Assembly: GCA_002787235.1 (NCBI GenBank)
Contig: PCWG01000042.1
Location: forward strand, 227,713-274,096
DNA from: Nitrospinae bacterium CG11_big_fil_rev_8_21_14_0_20_45_15
GTDB lineage: Bacteria; Nitrospinota; Nitrospinia; Nitrospinales; VA-1
Length of the DNA: 46,384 nt
Reading direction: 5' to 3'
In this document: positions 1 to 8,109 of the stretch, one piece after another
Layout of the letters: each line of letters starts with the position of its first letter
Position numbering within the stretch: position 1 is the stretch's first letter
Notes under the pieces: model-generated
What the model was told of the DNA's origin: nothing
Databases searched by the model: none
What the model saw: the letters and a program-made list of their open reading frames with translations, nothing else
Position numbers and translations under genes: made by a program

Positions 1-122
1 AAATATAAATTTTCCATGAACACGATACCGTACAACACATTGAACTTGAATTGGAGAAATATTCCCAGACAAATCCATCCAAAAATCTTAAAGTATTTTT
101 TCATCGTTGGGGTGATGGATAT

Positions 123-377
123 TTATTTTTCGAGGTTTTTTAATTCAGATTCCCAATGCTGAATCCAGGATTCTATCTTTGCGACATGATGAGTTTCTTC
201 TTCTCGCAGATCTTCGTACATTCGTTTGATACCTATATTTTCTTCGCTATCTTCAGGTGTTTTTTCCAAAAGAGTTTCATAGTAGGCAACGCTGTTTCGT
301 TCACTGACAAGACACTTTGCCAGAATGCTCAAGCGTCCGCGAATGGATTCAGCGGTTTCATTTTTTTCAACGTTCAT
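123..377 (-). CDS. Ferritin-like mini-protein (84 aa)
   Basis: Small acidic, all-helical protein with no signal peptide. Two predicted helices are visible. The first carries a Glu (SERNSVAYYETLLE, about residues 25-38). The second carries an EExxH motif (LREEETHHVAKIESW, about 57-71), the arrangement of metal-binding Glu/His in half of a rubrerythrin/ferritin four-helix bundle. A full ferritin-like domain is about 140 aa or more, so this would have to dimerise to make a di-metal site; that is inference. The ATG is preceded by GGGAG about 8 nt upstream. It is divergent from the carboxypeptidase gene. The function could be iron binding or oxidative-stress related, but no partner such as an encapsulin is visible. 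The family assignment is moderate. Confidence 0.6.
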   Translation of the reverse strand: MNVEKNETAESIRGRLSILAKCLVSERNSVAYYETLLEKTPEDSEENIGIKRMYEDLREEETHHVAKIESWIQHWESELKNLEK

Positions 378-472
378 TATTTGCGCTCCCGTTTGATGTA
401 ATCTGGTAAATTGATTATAACAAAATAATGCAGTGTTTTGCGTCGTCTGAATCTTTTAAAGGCAATTTAAAT

Positions 473-1990
473 ATGAATCATTTTTCATTAGACAAATACA
501 ACGAGCTGGTTTCCCGGTTGGAGGAACTTTCCAGGCTCGGTGCGGTGATGGGTGTTTTGCATTGGGATCAAGAAGTCATTCTCCCCAGAGGTGCTGTGGA
601 ATCTCGTGCTCAGCAGATGGCAGTGATGGCGGGAATCTTACACGACAAAGGGACGCATCCCGAACTGGGGGAATTGCTGGACAATCTGCATGCTTCAGGG
701 GCATCTGCTTATGATCCTTTGCAATGGTGCAATATTTCGGAAGCGAAGCGAGACTATGACTTGAGTGTGAAAATTCCCAAGGATCTGGTTCAGGAACTTG
801 CAGAGTTGGGTTCCAGGGGGCATCAGGTTTGGGCTAAGGCGCGTGAAGAAAATAAATTCTCTGATTTCGCTCCCACTCTCAAACGGTTTGTGGAATTGAA
901 AACACGCTGGGCGCAATGTGCTTTCCCGGATCTGTCACCGTACGATGCGAACATTGACATTTACGAGCGCGGAATGACGGTCGATAAGTTGACTCCGATC
1001 TTTGATCGGGTCAAAGTCGAATTGAAAATTCTGATCCAGAGAATCAAAGAAAATCCGCGCACGCGGGACGATTCGTTCATGAACGGTAATTTCTCTATTG
1101 AGAAACAAACCGCTTTGGGCAAGAGAATCAGTACCGCAATGGGATTCTCTTTCGACCACGGCAGGATGGATGTCTCGGTTCATCCCTTTTGTGGCGGGGC
1201 AGGACCCGATGATGTCCGCATCACCACTCGGTATCGGGAAGAAAATTTTATAGAATCTTTATATGCGGTGATTCACGAGACAGGACATGGTTTGTACGAG
1301 CAGGGAAGAATGCAGGAACAACGTGATTTGCCTGTTTCAGAAGCATTGACCATGGGCATCCATGAATCACAATCCTTATTTTGGGAACGCATGATCGCTC
1401 AGGGCAAACCGTTTTGCGAAGCCTTTTTGCCCGCATTTCAGGAGTCTTTCCCCAGTCAATTGGCGGGTGTTGTCCCACAGGTTTTTTACGAAGCGGTGAA
1501 TGCTTGCGCGCCTTCGTTGATTCGTGTGGAGGCCGATGAGGCGACCTATCCACTGCATGTGATCCTTCGCTTTGAAATTGAGAAGGGTTTGTTTGATGGA
1601 TCTCTTAACGTGGACGATTTGCCGGAGGTGTGGAATCAAAAAATGGAAGATTATCTGGGAATACGTCCACCAACGGATACCCTGGGAGTCTTACAGGATG
1701 TTCATTGGAGTGGGGGAGCGTTTGGGTATTTCCCGTCGTACACTCTGGGGGCCATGTACGCTTGCCAGTTTTACGATGCTCTTTTGAAAGAGTCTCCCGC
1801 TATCGAAAATGAAATCGCTAAAGGAAATCTTCAACCTGTCAAGAATTGGCTGAATAATAAAATTCACAGTAGAGGCAGATTACTTTCTCCAGAACAACTG
1901 GTTCAGGATGTGACGGCAAGTCCTCTTGACCCGGAAGTATTTATTGCATACTTGAAAGCAAAATACGAAACACTTTACAACTTGACCTGA
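473..1990 (+). CDS. M32 family carboxypeptidase (carboxypeptidase Taq-like)
   Basis: Zinc metallocarboxypeptidase that removes C-terminal residues from peptides in the cytoplasm. The M32 signature HETGH is at about residues 268-272, giving two zinc His and the catalytic Glu. The third ligand Glu lies in HESQSLFWE at about 298. Family-typical blocks near the C-terminus (DYLGIRPPTDTLGVLQDVHW, then GGAFGYFPSYTLG) are intact. Length is 505 aa from this ATG, matching the usual ~500 aa. An in-frame ATG at 428 would add 15 poorly conserved residues; I prefer 473 because AAAGG lies about 10 nt upstream and the family N-terminal helix starts here. It is a single gene with no obvious operon partner. 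Confidence 0.93.
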   Translation: MNHFSLDKYNELVSRLEELSRLGAVMGVLHWDQEVILPRGAVESRAQQMAVMAGILHDKGTHPELGELLDNLHASGASAYDPLQWCNISEAKRDYDLSVKIPKDLVQELAELGSRGHQVWAKAREENKFSDFAPTLKRFVELKTRWAQCAFPDLSPYDANIDIYERGMTVDKLTPIFDRVKVELKILIQRIKENPRTRDDSFMNGNFSIEKQTALGKRISTAMGFSFDHGRMDVSVHPFCGGAGPDDVRITTRYREENFIESLYAVIHETGHGLYEQGRMQEQRDLPVSEALTMGIHESQSLFWERMIAQGKPFCEAFLPAFQESFPSQLAGVVPQVFYEAVNACAPSLIRVEADEATYPLHVILRFEIEKGLFDGSLNVDDLPEVWNQKMEDYLGIRPPTDTLGVLQDVHWSGGAFGYFPSYTLGAMYACQFYDALLKESPAIENEIAKGNLQPVKNWLNNKIHSRGRLLSPEQLVQDVTASPLDPEVFIAYLKAKYETLYNLT

Positions 1991-2126
1991 AGGCCAGGTG
2001 TAGAAATTATTTTTGCTATTGCCTGTGCTTTGTTTTTAAACTGCGGTTGTTTGCTAAGAGTTGAATAGGCATCCGTTGCTTCAATTTGTTTTTTTTATGT
2101 CCCAAAACCTGGATGAACGATGAATC

Positions 2127-2723
2127 ATGGACGATGATCTGGAATACCGTTGCAGGTCACGGTTGAAAATCGAAGAGGACAGGAAAAGCCTCCAAATTTG
2201 TGCGGAGTGCCAAAGACCGATGCCTGAAAAGGCGGCCTTCTGCCCTCATTGTGGTCCTCCGTTGAACCTGAAGGATATTTCTGTAAGGCGAATGTCCGGG
2301 TTTTCTGCCTTTTTCTGGATACTCATCCTCTGCATTTCTTTTGCAGGATTTCTATATTATAAAGAAGGTGGTCACTGGGAAGAGCTTGAGTCTGGAATCA
2401 AATTGGAGGAATTTGAGTCAAAACTCAAAAAATTATTACAAAGGAAAGTCACGCAGTTGGAAAATAAACTTTCGATTTCCGAGAAGGGAGCCGAGCCCGA
2501 AAAGGAAATCGAGCTTGAAAAAACATACAAGGTGGTGATGAAGGTAAATATCAAAGCTTTGAATGTGCGCTCTCAAGCTACGACACGATCCGAAATTATA
2601 GGGGTTTTGTCGAACAATGAAGAGGTGACGATTGTTGAAAGTAAAGATGGTTGGTCGCAAATAAAATTCAAAGAAAAAACCGGATGGGTCGCTTCCCGTT
2701 ATTTATCGGCAGAGATACAATGA
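2127..2723 (+). CDS. Zinc-ribbon membrane protein with C-terminal bacterial SH3 domain
   Basis: 198 aa. Cytoplasmic N-terminus with a zinc ribbon made of two CxxC pairs (CAECQRP... FCPHCG, about residues 25-45). One transmembrane helix follows (FFWILILCISFAGFLYY, about 63-80), then a charged Lys/Glu-rich coiled-coil-like stretch. A C-terminal SH3b (SH3 type 3) domain comes last, with the hallmark ALNVRSQATTRSEIIG and GWVASRYL. SH3b domains usually bind cell-wall peptides or glycans, so the predicted topology puts a wall-binding module outside and a zinc ribbon inside. The specific role is unknown. The architecture is reliable from the sequence; function is not. Confidence 0.75.
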   Translation: MDDDLEYRCRSRLKIEEDRKSLQICAECQRPMPEKAAFCPHCGPPLNLKDISVRRMSGFSAFFWILILCISFAGFLYYKEGGHWEELESGIKLEEFESKLKKLLQRKVTQLENKLSISEKGAEPEKEIELEKTYKVVMKVNIKALNVRSQATTRSEIIGVLSNNEEVTIVESKDGWSQIKFKEKTGWVASRYLSAEIQ

Positions 2724-2814
2724 ACGCTGTACAAACAATGAGTTCTCAGCGATAGAAGGCATGTGGGTCTCATCTTTAACAAAATAATCAGGATATTCAG
2801 AAAGATATAATTTA

Positions 2815-3537
2815 ATGCAAAGTTTTCCTTATAAGGCGGTTGTGTTCGACTGGGCCTACACCTTGGTCGATCTTGTGGAAGAATGTGATGAGAAGGCATT
2901 TGAGCGAATTTATCAAAAAATGCAGGGCTGGGGATGGAATCTGCCTGAATATAAAGTGGTTTACGATCATTACCGGGAAGTATTTGAAATGATGGTCCAC
3001 CAGTCTAGGTCCACGCATCAGGAAGCCCGCTTCGAAGAAGTTCTCAAGCTTCTTTTATTGAGTCACTATAAGGAGAAAGTGGAAAACGAAAAAATTCGTG
3101 AGTTATTGCGGGAATATTATGAAGAGATTTATAAACCTCGAAAAGTGTACGATGAAACGATCCCTGTTTTACAGGAGCTACAGGGAAAAGGTGTGCGCAT
3201 GGGAATCATCTCTAACACGACGAATCCGGATTTCATGAAAGATTACGAACGCGAACTTTTGGGACTATCTCCCTATTTTGAGTTTTCGATTTATTCCTCT
3301 GGAGTTCCCTTTCGCAAGCCGCATCCCAGTATTTATGAAATTGCTCTGACACGTTTGTCAGTGCCCGTCGAGGAAATTCTGTTCGTAGGTGACAGCCCCT
3401 TGACAGATATTGCCGGACCGCAAGCTGTGGGCATGCACACCGCATGGCTGAACCGGGAAGATGCTCCGCACCCCGAGCCAATCCGTCCGCATTATGTGAT
3501 TCATTCTTTGGCAGATTTGCTGGAAATCAGTCAATAA
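2815..3537 (+). CDS. HAD-superfamily hydrolase with atypical motif I
   Basis: 240 aa, class I HAD phosphatase-like protein with an alpha-helical cap after motif I. Motif I reads FDWAYTL: nucleophile Asp12 is present, but the usual second Asp (+2, general acid/base) is Ala14. Motif II is ISNTT, the motif III Lys is in RKPHPSIYE, and motif IV is VGDSPLTDIAG with the acidic pair. An Ala at +2 is known in phosphonoacetaldehyde hydrolases (DWAGT), which use a cap Schiff-base Lys instead; other HADs with a changed +2 residue include dehalogenases. No phosphonate genes are nearby, so the substrate is open. It lies 8 nt upstream of rsmE and is probably co-transcribed with it. Confidence 0.85.
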   Translation: MQSFPYKAVVFDWAYTLVDLVEECDEKAFERIYQKMQGWGWNLPEYKVVYDHYREVFEMMVHQSRSTHQEARFEEVLKLLLLSHYKEKVENEKIRELLREYYEEIYKPRKVYDETIPVLQELQGKGVRMGIISNTTNPDFMKDYERELLGLSPYFEFSIYSSGVPFRKPHPSIYEIALTRLSVPVEEILFVGDSPLTDIAGPQAVGMHTAWLNREDAPHPEPIRPHYVIHSLADLLEISQ

Positions 3538-3545
3538 ATCAATCT

Positions 3546-4289
3546 ATGTCGCTTCCTCGTTTTTACATTTCTCCTGAAAATAAATTGGTAGATCGCATTT
3601 TATTTCGGGAGCAGGACTGGAATCATATCAGGAACGCTCTCAGGCTGGAGTCCGGGGCAAAGGTTTACGCCTTCGATGGTCATGGCATTCAATACCTTGT
3701 GCAGTTGGATCGGGTCGATAAGCAGGGTGTCGAAGGGATCATCCTTCAGAGCGAGCAGAGTAAAAACGAATCACCGCTATCCATCACATTGGGGCAAGCT
3801 TGGCTCCAGGATAGCAAAATGTCGACCTTGGTGAGGCAAGTCGTCGAGTTGGGAATCGTCGCACTTTACCCTCTGGTTACGGAAAGGTGTCAGGTGAAAA
3901 AAAAAGCATTGCAGGAATCATCAAAAGCTTTCCGTTGGGAAGAGATTGCGCGGCAAGCGGCACGGCAGTCGGGACGCTCAAGGGTTCCTGAAATTCAAAA
4001 AAAGTTTTACAGTCCGAAAGAATTTTTTGCAGAAGCAGAGAGTTTCGATCTCAAACTGATTTTTTGGGAAGACGAAAAAGCAACCACACTTCAGGATATT
4101 TCAGCCAAACAGGAGATCAAAACAGCGAGCTTGTTGTTTGGTCCCGAAGGTGGCTGGAGTCGGGAAGAAATCGAAACTGCCCGAAGCCATGGTTATCAGA
4201 CCATCAGCCTGGGACCAAGGATTTTAAGGGCCGAAACCGCTCCCCTTACAGCCATTTCTGTTTTACAATACATCTGGGGCGATATTTAA
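3546..4289 (+). CDS. rsmE: 16S rRNA m3U1498 methyltransferase RsmE
   Basis: 247 aa SPOUT-class SAM-dependent methyltransferase that modifies U1498 of 16S rRNA. The N-terminal PUA-like part starts MSLPRFYISPENK. The C-terminal trefoil knot has the family signature LLFGPEGGWSREEIE followed by SLGPRILRAETAPLTAIS. The open frame extends upstream to 3444 inside the HAD gene, but family alignment and the intergenic position favour the ATG at 3546, eight nt after the HAD stop. Upstream SD is weak. Length matches the usual ~245 aa. Confidence 0.95.
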   Translation: MSLPRFYISPENKLVDRILFREQDWNHIRNALRLESGAKVYAFDGHGIQYLVQLDRVDKQGVEGIILQSEQSKNESPLSITLGQAWLQDSKMSTLVRQVVELGIVALYPLVTERCQVKKKALQESSKAFRWEEIARQAARQSGRSRVPEIQKKFYSPKEFFAEAESFDLKLIFWEDEKATTLQDISAKQEIKTASLLFGPEGGWSREEIETARSHGYQTISLGPRILRAETAPLTAISVLQYIWGDI

Positions 4290-4333
4290 CCGCATAACCT
4301 GTTTTTTATTTGAGAAAGAACTGGAAAAGTAAT

Positions 4334-5119
4334 ATGACGTATCAATGTGAACTGGACATGTTTGAAGGGCCGTTGGATTTATTGCTCCACCTCATCAAAG
4401 AGGAGAAGATGGACATCTACGATATACCTATCGCCCAGATCACACGGCAATATTTTGAATACATGGATATGTTGAGAGAATTGAACCTCGATGTGGTGGG
4501 GGAATACCTTGTCATGGCGGCAGAGTTGACTAAAATCAAATCCCGCATGCTGTTACCCGTCGAGCCCAAAACCGGGGATGAGGTGGACCCGGAGGATGGT
4601 GAAGATCCACGCGAAGAATTGGCGCGTCGCTTACAGGAATACCGTCGTTACAAAGGAGCCGCTTTTGAATTGAGGAAGAGGGAATACGACCAGCAACAAA
4701 TCTTCTACCGAGGAAGTGAAATAGAGGTTGAAGAGTTGGAAAATGAAACGATGGTAGAGGCCAATATATTCGATCTTTTGACCGCCTTTCGGGATATCCT
4801 CAAGAAGCAGGTTGCGCGTCCAACTTACGAAATCAAAGTCACAACCCTTTCGGTTTCGGATCGTATTCAATACATCATGGAATTATTGAATTCATCAGAG
4901 AGCATTTCTTTTGATTCCCTTTTCACACAACTCAACACACGGCAGGAGATCATCGTCACCTTCCTTGCAATGCTGGAGTTGATGCGAATGCGCTTGATTC
5001 GCATTCAGCAGGCAAAACGTTTTGCAGTCATACGAATTTACGCCAATGCAGATAAGGAAGCACAGGATGAAGCCATCCGCCAGTTTCAGGCCAGTCAGGA
5101 AATCGAGCCCAAAGAGTGA
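4334..5119 (+). CDS. scpA: Segregation and condensation protein A (ScpA)
   Basis: 261 aa kleisin subunit of the SMC-ScpAB condensin complex, needed for chromosome organisation and segregation. The N-terminus has the family signature LDMFEGPLDLLLHLI and then an acidic linker. The C-terminal winged-helix part (SFDSLFTQLNTRQEIIVTFLAMLELMRMRLIRI) binds the Smc head. The ATG at 4334 is preceded by GGAAAAG; an in-frame TTG at 4310 is less likely. It sits downstream of rsmE with a 44-nt gap. No scpB follows here, whereas scpA-scpB adjacency is common in other genomes. Confidence 0.95.
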   Translation: MTYQCELDMFEGPLDLLLHLIKEEKMDIYDIPIAQITRQYFEYMDMLRELNLDVVGEYLVMAAELTKIKSRMLLPVEPKTGDEVDPEDGEDPREELARRLQEYRRYKGAAFELRKREYDQQQIFYRGSEIEVEELENETMVEANIFDLLTAFRDILKKQVARPTYEIKVTTLSVSDRIQYIMELLNSSESISFDSLFTQLNTRQEIIVTFLAMLELMRMRLIRIQQAKRFAVIRIYANADKEAQDEAIRQFQASQEIEPKE

Positions 5120-5229
5120 ATATCAAACTGAAGTCGTGTGTTTTCTTTACAGTTTTGATAGCCGAACTCAAGTAAACGGGTATTCTAAAATCATTTGAGT
5201 AGAGACAGAGCCTCTAGAGGAGTTTATTT

Positions 5230-5622
5230 ATGAACAGGGTTTCTGCGTTTTTGATGGTTGTTATGATTTTTCTTTCAGCCTGTGCGAGTAAAACGGGCTG
5301 GGAGCCAACGGTAGACCCGCACAATGATCCCCATCCTGATTTGATCGAGGCCCATACGGAAGAATGTCGGCAACTTGCAGATAAAGCTTCGGGTGGAACA
5401 TTGACGCAATCTGGCGTTGGAACGGCTGTCGGTGCCGCCGTTGGAGCCGTCGTAGGTGCTGTTGTTGGAGCGGTATCGGGCAATGCAGGTGGTGGTGCGG
5501 CTACCGGAGCGGCGATTGGCGGTACGGGAACCGGTGTGTCCAGTGGTGTCCAGGCTGAAGGGGTTTACAAGAATGCTTTTAAAAGGTGCATGCAGAACAG
5601 AGGACACAGGTTACTCAATTAG
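5230..5622 (+). CDS. Glycine-zipper lipoprotein
   Basis: 130 aa. Signal peptide with a lipobox ending LSAC (Cys at residue 18), so probably an outer- or inner-membrane lipoprotein. The middle (about residues 58-100) is almost only Gly, Ala and Val in a GxxxG pattern (GTAVGAAVGAVVGAVVGAV), a glycine-zipper membrane segment as in SlyB/OsmB/RcnB-neighbour families. The tail is short and basic with two Cys. There is an excellent SD (GAGGAG) about 10 nt before the ATG. Function is unknown; the Gly zipper usually mediates helix packing or oligomerisation in membranes. A standalone transcription unit. Confidence 0.75.
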   Translation: MNRVSAFLMVVMIFLSACASKTGWEPTVDPHNDPHPDLIEAHTEECRQLADKASGGTLTQSGVGTAVGAAVGAVVGAVVGAVSGNAGGGAATGAAIGGTGTGVSSGVQAEGVYKNAFKRCMQNRGHRLLN

Positions 5623-5848
5623 CAGGCAGTGCAGGGTTCAGCGTGTGCTGAAATCTTGATACCGATGCGAGATTTATTGAATGTGTAACCTTGTTGCGGA
5701 AGGGGGACCGGGATGCTGATGAGTCACAGGATAACGGTTGCATGTTTTGTTTCGGCTGGATACAATGTCTAATGGATTGTTTTTTCTTGCTCATCCCGTT
5801 TATGTTTGATGCAGATTGTTTTTTCACAGTTCCGTCAGGGCATTCATA

Positions 5849-6520
5849 ATGATAAAGCAAATAAAGGAAGACATAGCGGTCGCTATTGAAAAGGACCCTG
5901 CCGCACGGAATGTGGTTGAGGTATTGCTCCTTTATCCCGGCGTTCATGCTTTGGTGGCCTATCGTTTAGCCAATGGTTTGTGGAAACTTGGATTTAAATT
6001 TTTGAGCCGGGCACTTTCGTACTTTGCGCGTTGGTTGACGGGCATTGAAATACATCCGGCGGCACAAATCGGCAAAAGATTCTTCATCGATCATGGCATG
6101 GGTGTGGTGATTGGCGAAACATCGGTCGTGGGTGACAATGTTTTTATTTACCAAGGGGTCACTTTGGGTGGCCTCAGCACTAAAAAGGGGAAGAGGCATC
6201 CTACGATTGGTAATAATGTGGTCTTGGGTGCAGGAGCGCAGGTGCTGGGACCGGTTCGTATTGGTAACAATTCCAAAGTTGGCTCGGGATCTGTTGTATT
6301 ACAAAATGTTCCAGAATATTCTACGGTGATCGGTGTTCCCGGTCGCGTGGTGTTTTCTGGTGCGGATAACATGACCGGTGAGGATGGTGAAGAGAGATTT
6401 CCCGATCCCGTTGCTCGTGTTATCGAGTGTATGCTGGAGCGGCTTCCCCAGATGGAGCGTGACATACGTCAGTTGAAAGAAGCTCTTCGTGTTGCCAATG
6501 AGTCGTCCACTGAAAAATAG
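5849..6520 (+). CDS. cysE: Serine O-acetyltransferase
   Basis: 223 aa. Makes O-acetylserine from serine and acetyl-CoA, the first step of cysteine synthesis. An N-terminal helical segment (VHALVAYRLANGLWK) is followed by left-handed beta-helix hexapeptide repeats (about residues 65-170). The active-site block FIDHGMGVVIGETSVVG carries the catalytic His/Asp, and the Gly-rich loop GVTLGGLS is present. The short form, lacking the long N-terminal domain of the E. coli enzyme, is common outside enterics. The ATG at 5849 follows CAGGG. The cysteine desulfurase gene is 90 nt downstream, so cysteine production and cysteine use are linked. Confidence 0.95.
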   Translation: MIKQIKEDIAVAIEKDPAARNVVEVLLLYPGVHALVAYRLANGLWKLGFKFLSRALSYFARWLTGIEIHPAAQIGKRFFIDHGMGVVIGETSVVGDNVFIYQGVTLGGLSTKKGKRHPTIGNNVVLGAGAQVLGPVRIGNNSKVGSGSVVLQNVPEYSTVIGVPGRVVFSGADNMTGEDGEERFPDPVARVIECMLERLPQMERDIRQLKEALRVANESSTEK

Positions 6521-6610
6521 TATCCACTCCCCACTTCATTCGAGGCCCATGCAGGCCTTCCATTCGATATATTTAGAACCCATTTCCAGAAATTAATTTG
6601 AGACAAGTTT

Positions 6611-7759
6611 GTGCGCCGTATTTACCTAGATCATAACGCGACCACGCCTTTGGCAAAGGAAGCTCTGGCTTCCATGCTTGAGATATTGCAGGAAGATTTT
6701 GGGAATCCCTCCAGCATTCACGGTGAAGGGCGCAAGGCACGTGAGCACATGGATGTCGCTCGCCTGGAAGTTTCAAAGTTATTGGGGACCCGGCCCGGAG
6801 AGATCACTTTCACCAGTGGTGGGACGGAAGCCAATAATTTTACCCTTCTTGGAGTTGCCTTGTCTTCAGGTGCGAGAGGCGGACGCATCATTTCCACTCA
6901 AGTGGAGCATGCCTCTATCATCAATCCACTCAAACAATTGGAAAAGGATTATGAAATCGTTCTTCTTCCTGTTAATGAAAAAGGTCATGTAGACCCAGCC
7001 GAAGTTGAGAAGGCGATCAACGATCAAACGCTTCTGGTTTCTGTACAATGGGCCAACAGCGAGACAGGGGTGTTACAGAATATTCATGAAATCGGAACGC
7101 TTGCACGTAAAGCGGGTGTTTTGTTTCACAGTGATATGGTTCAAGTCGCAGGAAAAATGGAAATAAATCTGGATTCCCTGCCGGTGGATTTGGCATCGTT
7201 TTCGGCCCATAAGCTCTATGGCCCCAAGGGCGTTGGAGCTTTGTATATCAGACGCGGGACGCAAGCCCTGTTTTCCCCATTATGTGGGGGCGGACAAGAA
7301 AAGAAACGGCGAGGGGGAACAGAAAATGTCGCCGGCATCGTGGGCTTTGGAAAAGCTTGTGAACTATCGAAGGGTTGGCTTGAAAGTGATAGAGATCAAG
7401 ATTCAAAGGATTTGGGCGAATGGTTTTTATCGCAGGTGAGGGCGGAAATCCCCGATGTTCGGCTTTTCGGAGAAGGGGCGAGCAAACTGAGCAATACCTT
7501 TAATTTGGGATTTTCGGGAGTTGAAAGCGACACTTTACTCATAGGACTGGACATTGCAGGCATCGCGGTGTCGGCAGGATCGGCTTGTAGTTCGGGGTCG
7601 GGTTTTCCATCGCCAACTTTATTGGCAATGGGTGTTCCCGAAGAAGAGGTCAACTCCTCATTGCGATTCACTCTGGGGCGGCACTCAAATAAGGAAGATT
7701 TGACTTATGTGGTGGAGTGCCTGTCCAATTTAGTGCGTCTAAATCGTAAAAAACATTGA
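6611..7759 (+). CDS. iscS: Cysteine desulfurase (NifS/IscS family)
   Basis: 382 aa PLP enzyme that takes sulfur from cysteine as an enzyme-bound persulfide for Fe-S clusters and thiolation. It starts with GTG (VRRIYLDHNATTPL, the canonical N-terminus). The PLP Lys is in SFSAHKLYGPKGVG, and SGGTEANN binds the cofactor. The catalytic Cys loop SAGSACSSGSGFPSP is present, with the SACSSG form of class I enzymes. It sits 90 nt after cysE. No iscU or iscR is adjacent, so whether it is NifS-like or IscS-like cannot be settled from context. Length is typical (~380-400 aa). Confidence 0.92.
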   Translation: MRRIYLDHNATTPLAKEALASMLEILQEDFGNPSSIHGEGRKAREHMDVARLEVSKLLGTRPGEITFTSGGTEANNFTLLGVALSSGARGGRIISTQVEHASIINPLKQLEKDYEIVLLPVNEKGHVDPAEVEKAINDQTLLVSVQWANSETGVLQNIHEIGTLARKAGVLFHSDMVQVAGKMEINLDSLPVDLASFSAHKLYGPKGVGALYIRRGTQALFSPLCGGGQEKKRRGGTENVAGIVGFGKACELSKGWLESDRDQDSKDLGEWFLSQVRAEIPDVRLFGEGASKLSNTFNLGFSGVESDTLLIGLDIAGIAVSAGSACSSGSGFPSPTLLAMGVPEEEVNSSLRFTLGRHSNKEDLTYVVECLSNLVRLNRKKH

Positions 7760-8109
7760 TTTTACAGCTAAAATGCAGAAAAAGTCTAATGGTATCGCTT
7801 TAAAGTTCGATATTAAATATAGGCTTTGTATTCAGTCACATTTTACTTGTTTGTCCACTTTAAATGTTTGAAAGAGTATACTGTCAGAGTAACGTTATTT
7901 ATTTGACGCTTGGGAGAAAATCGGTTGACACTTCTTCCGTAGATTACTATAATCTATTGAAAATTAAGGGTCTATGGAAAAGAAGAATGTTCACACTCCC
8001 TACGTTTGTTTATAAAACTAGGCAAAAATGAAAATGGATTGGACTCAAGGGTGTCCTGCATTTGCCAGAAAAAGCCCTAAAACCCGCCATTAAGGAGATT
8101 CTGCCGCTC
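7760..8109. other. Intergenic leader region of the surface-polysaccharide operon
   Basis: A 350-nt AT-rich stretch without a plausible gene. It contains the consensus promoter listed at 7925-7953, leaving a leader of roughly 150 nt before the lipoprotein start. I saw no clear terminator for the cysteine desulfurase gene and no recognised riboswitch fold in it. Confidence 0.6.
7925..7953 (+). promoter_or_regulatory. Consensus sigma-70 promoter
   Basis: TTGACA (7925-7930), a 17-nt spacer, then TATAAT (7948-7953): exact matches to both hexamers at the optimal spacing. It faces the TPR lipoprotein and the glycosyltransferase-kdsB-pyrG run, and is the strongest-looking promoter in the window. Not experimentally known. 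Confidence 0.8.

Noticed and set aside
9-142. Plus-strand open frame of about 43 codons ending at 142, reading like a protein C-terminus (HRWGDGYLFFEV).
   Set aside because: An in-frame stop at 6-8 and no start codon or SD; it overlaps the end of the ferritin-like gene. It could be a frameshifted remnant, but there is too little to support it.
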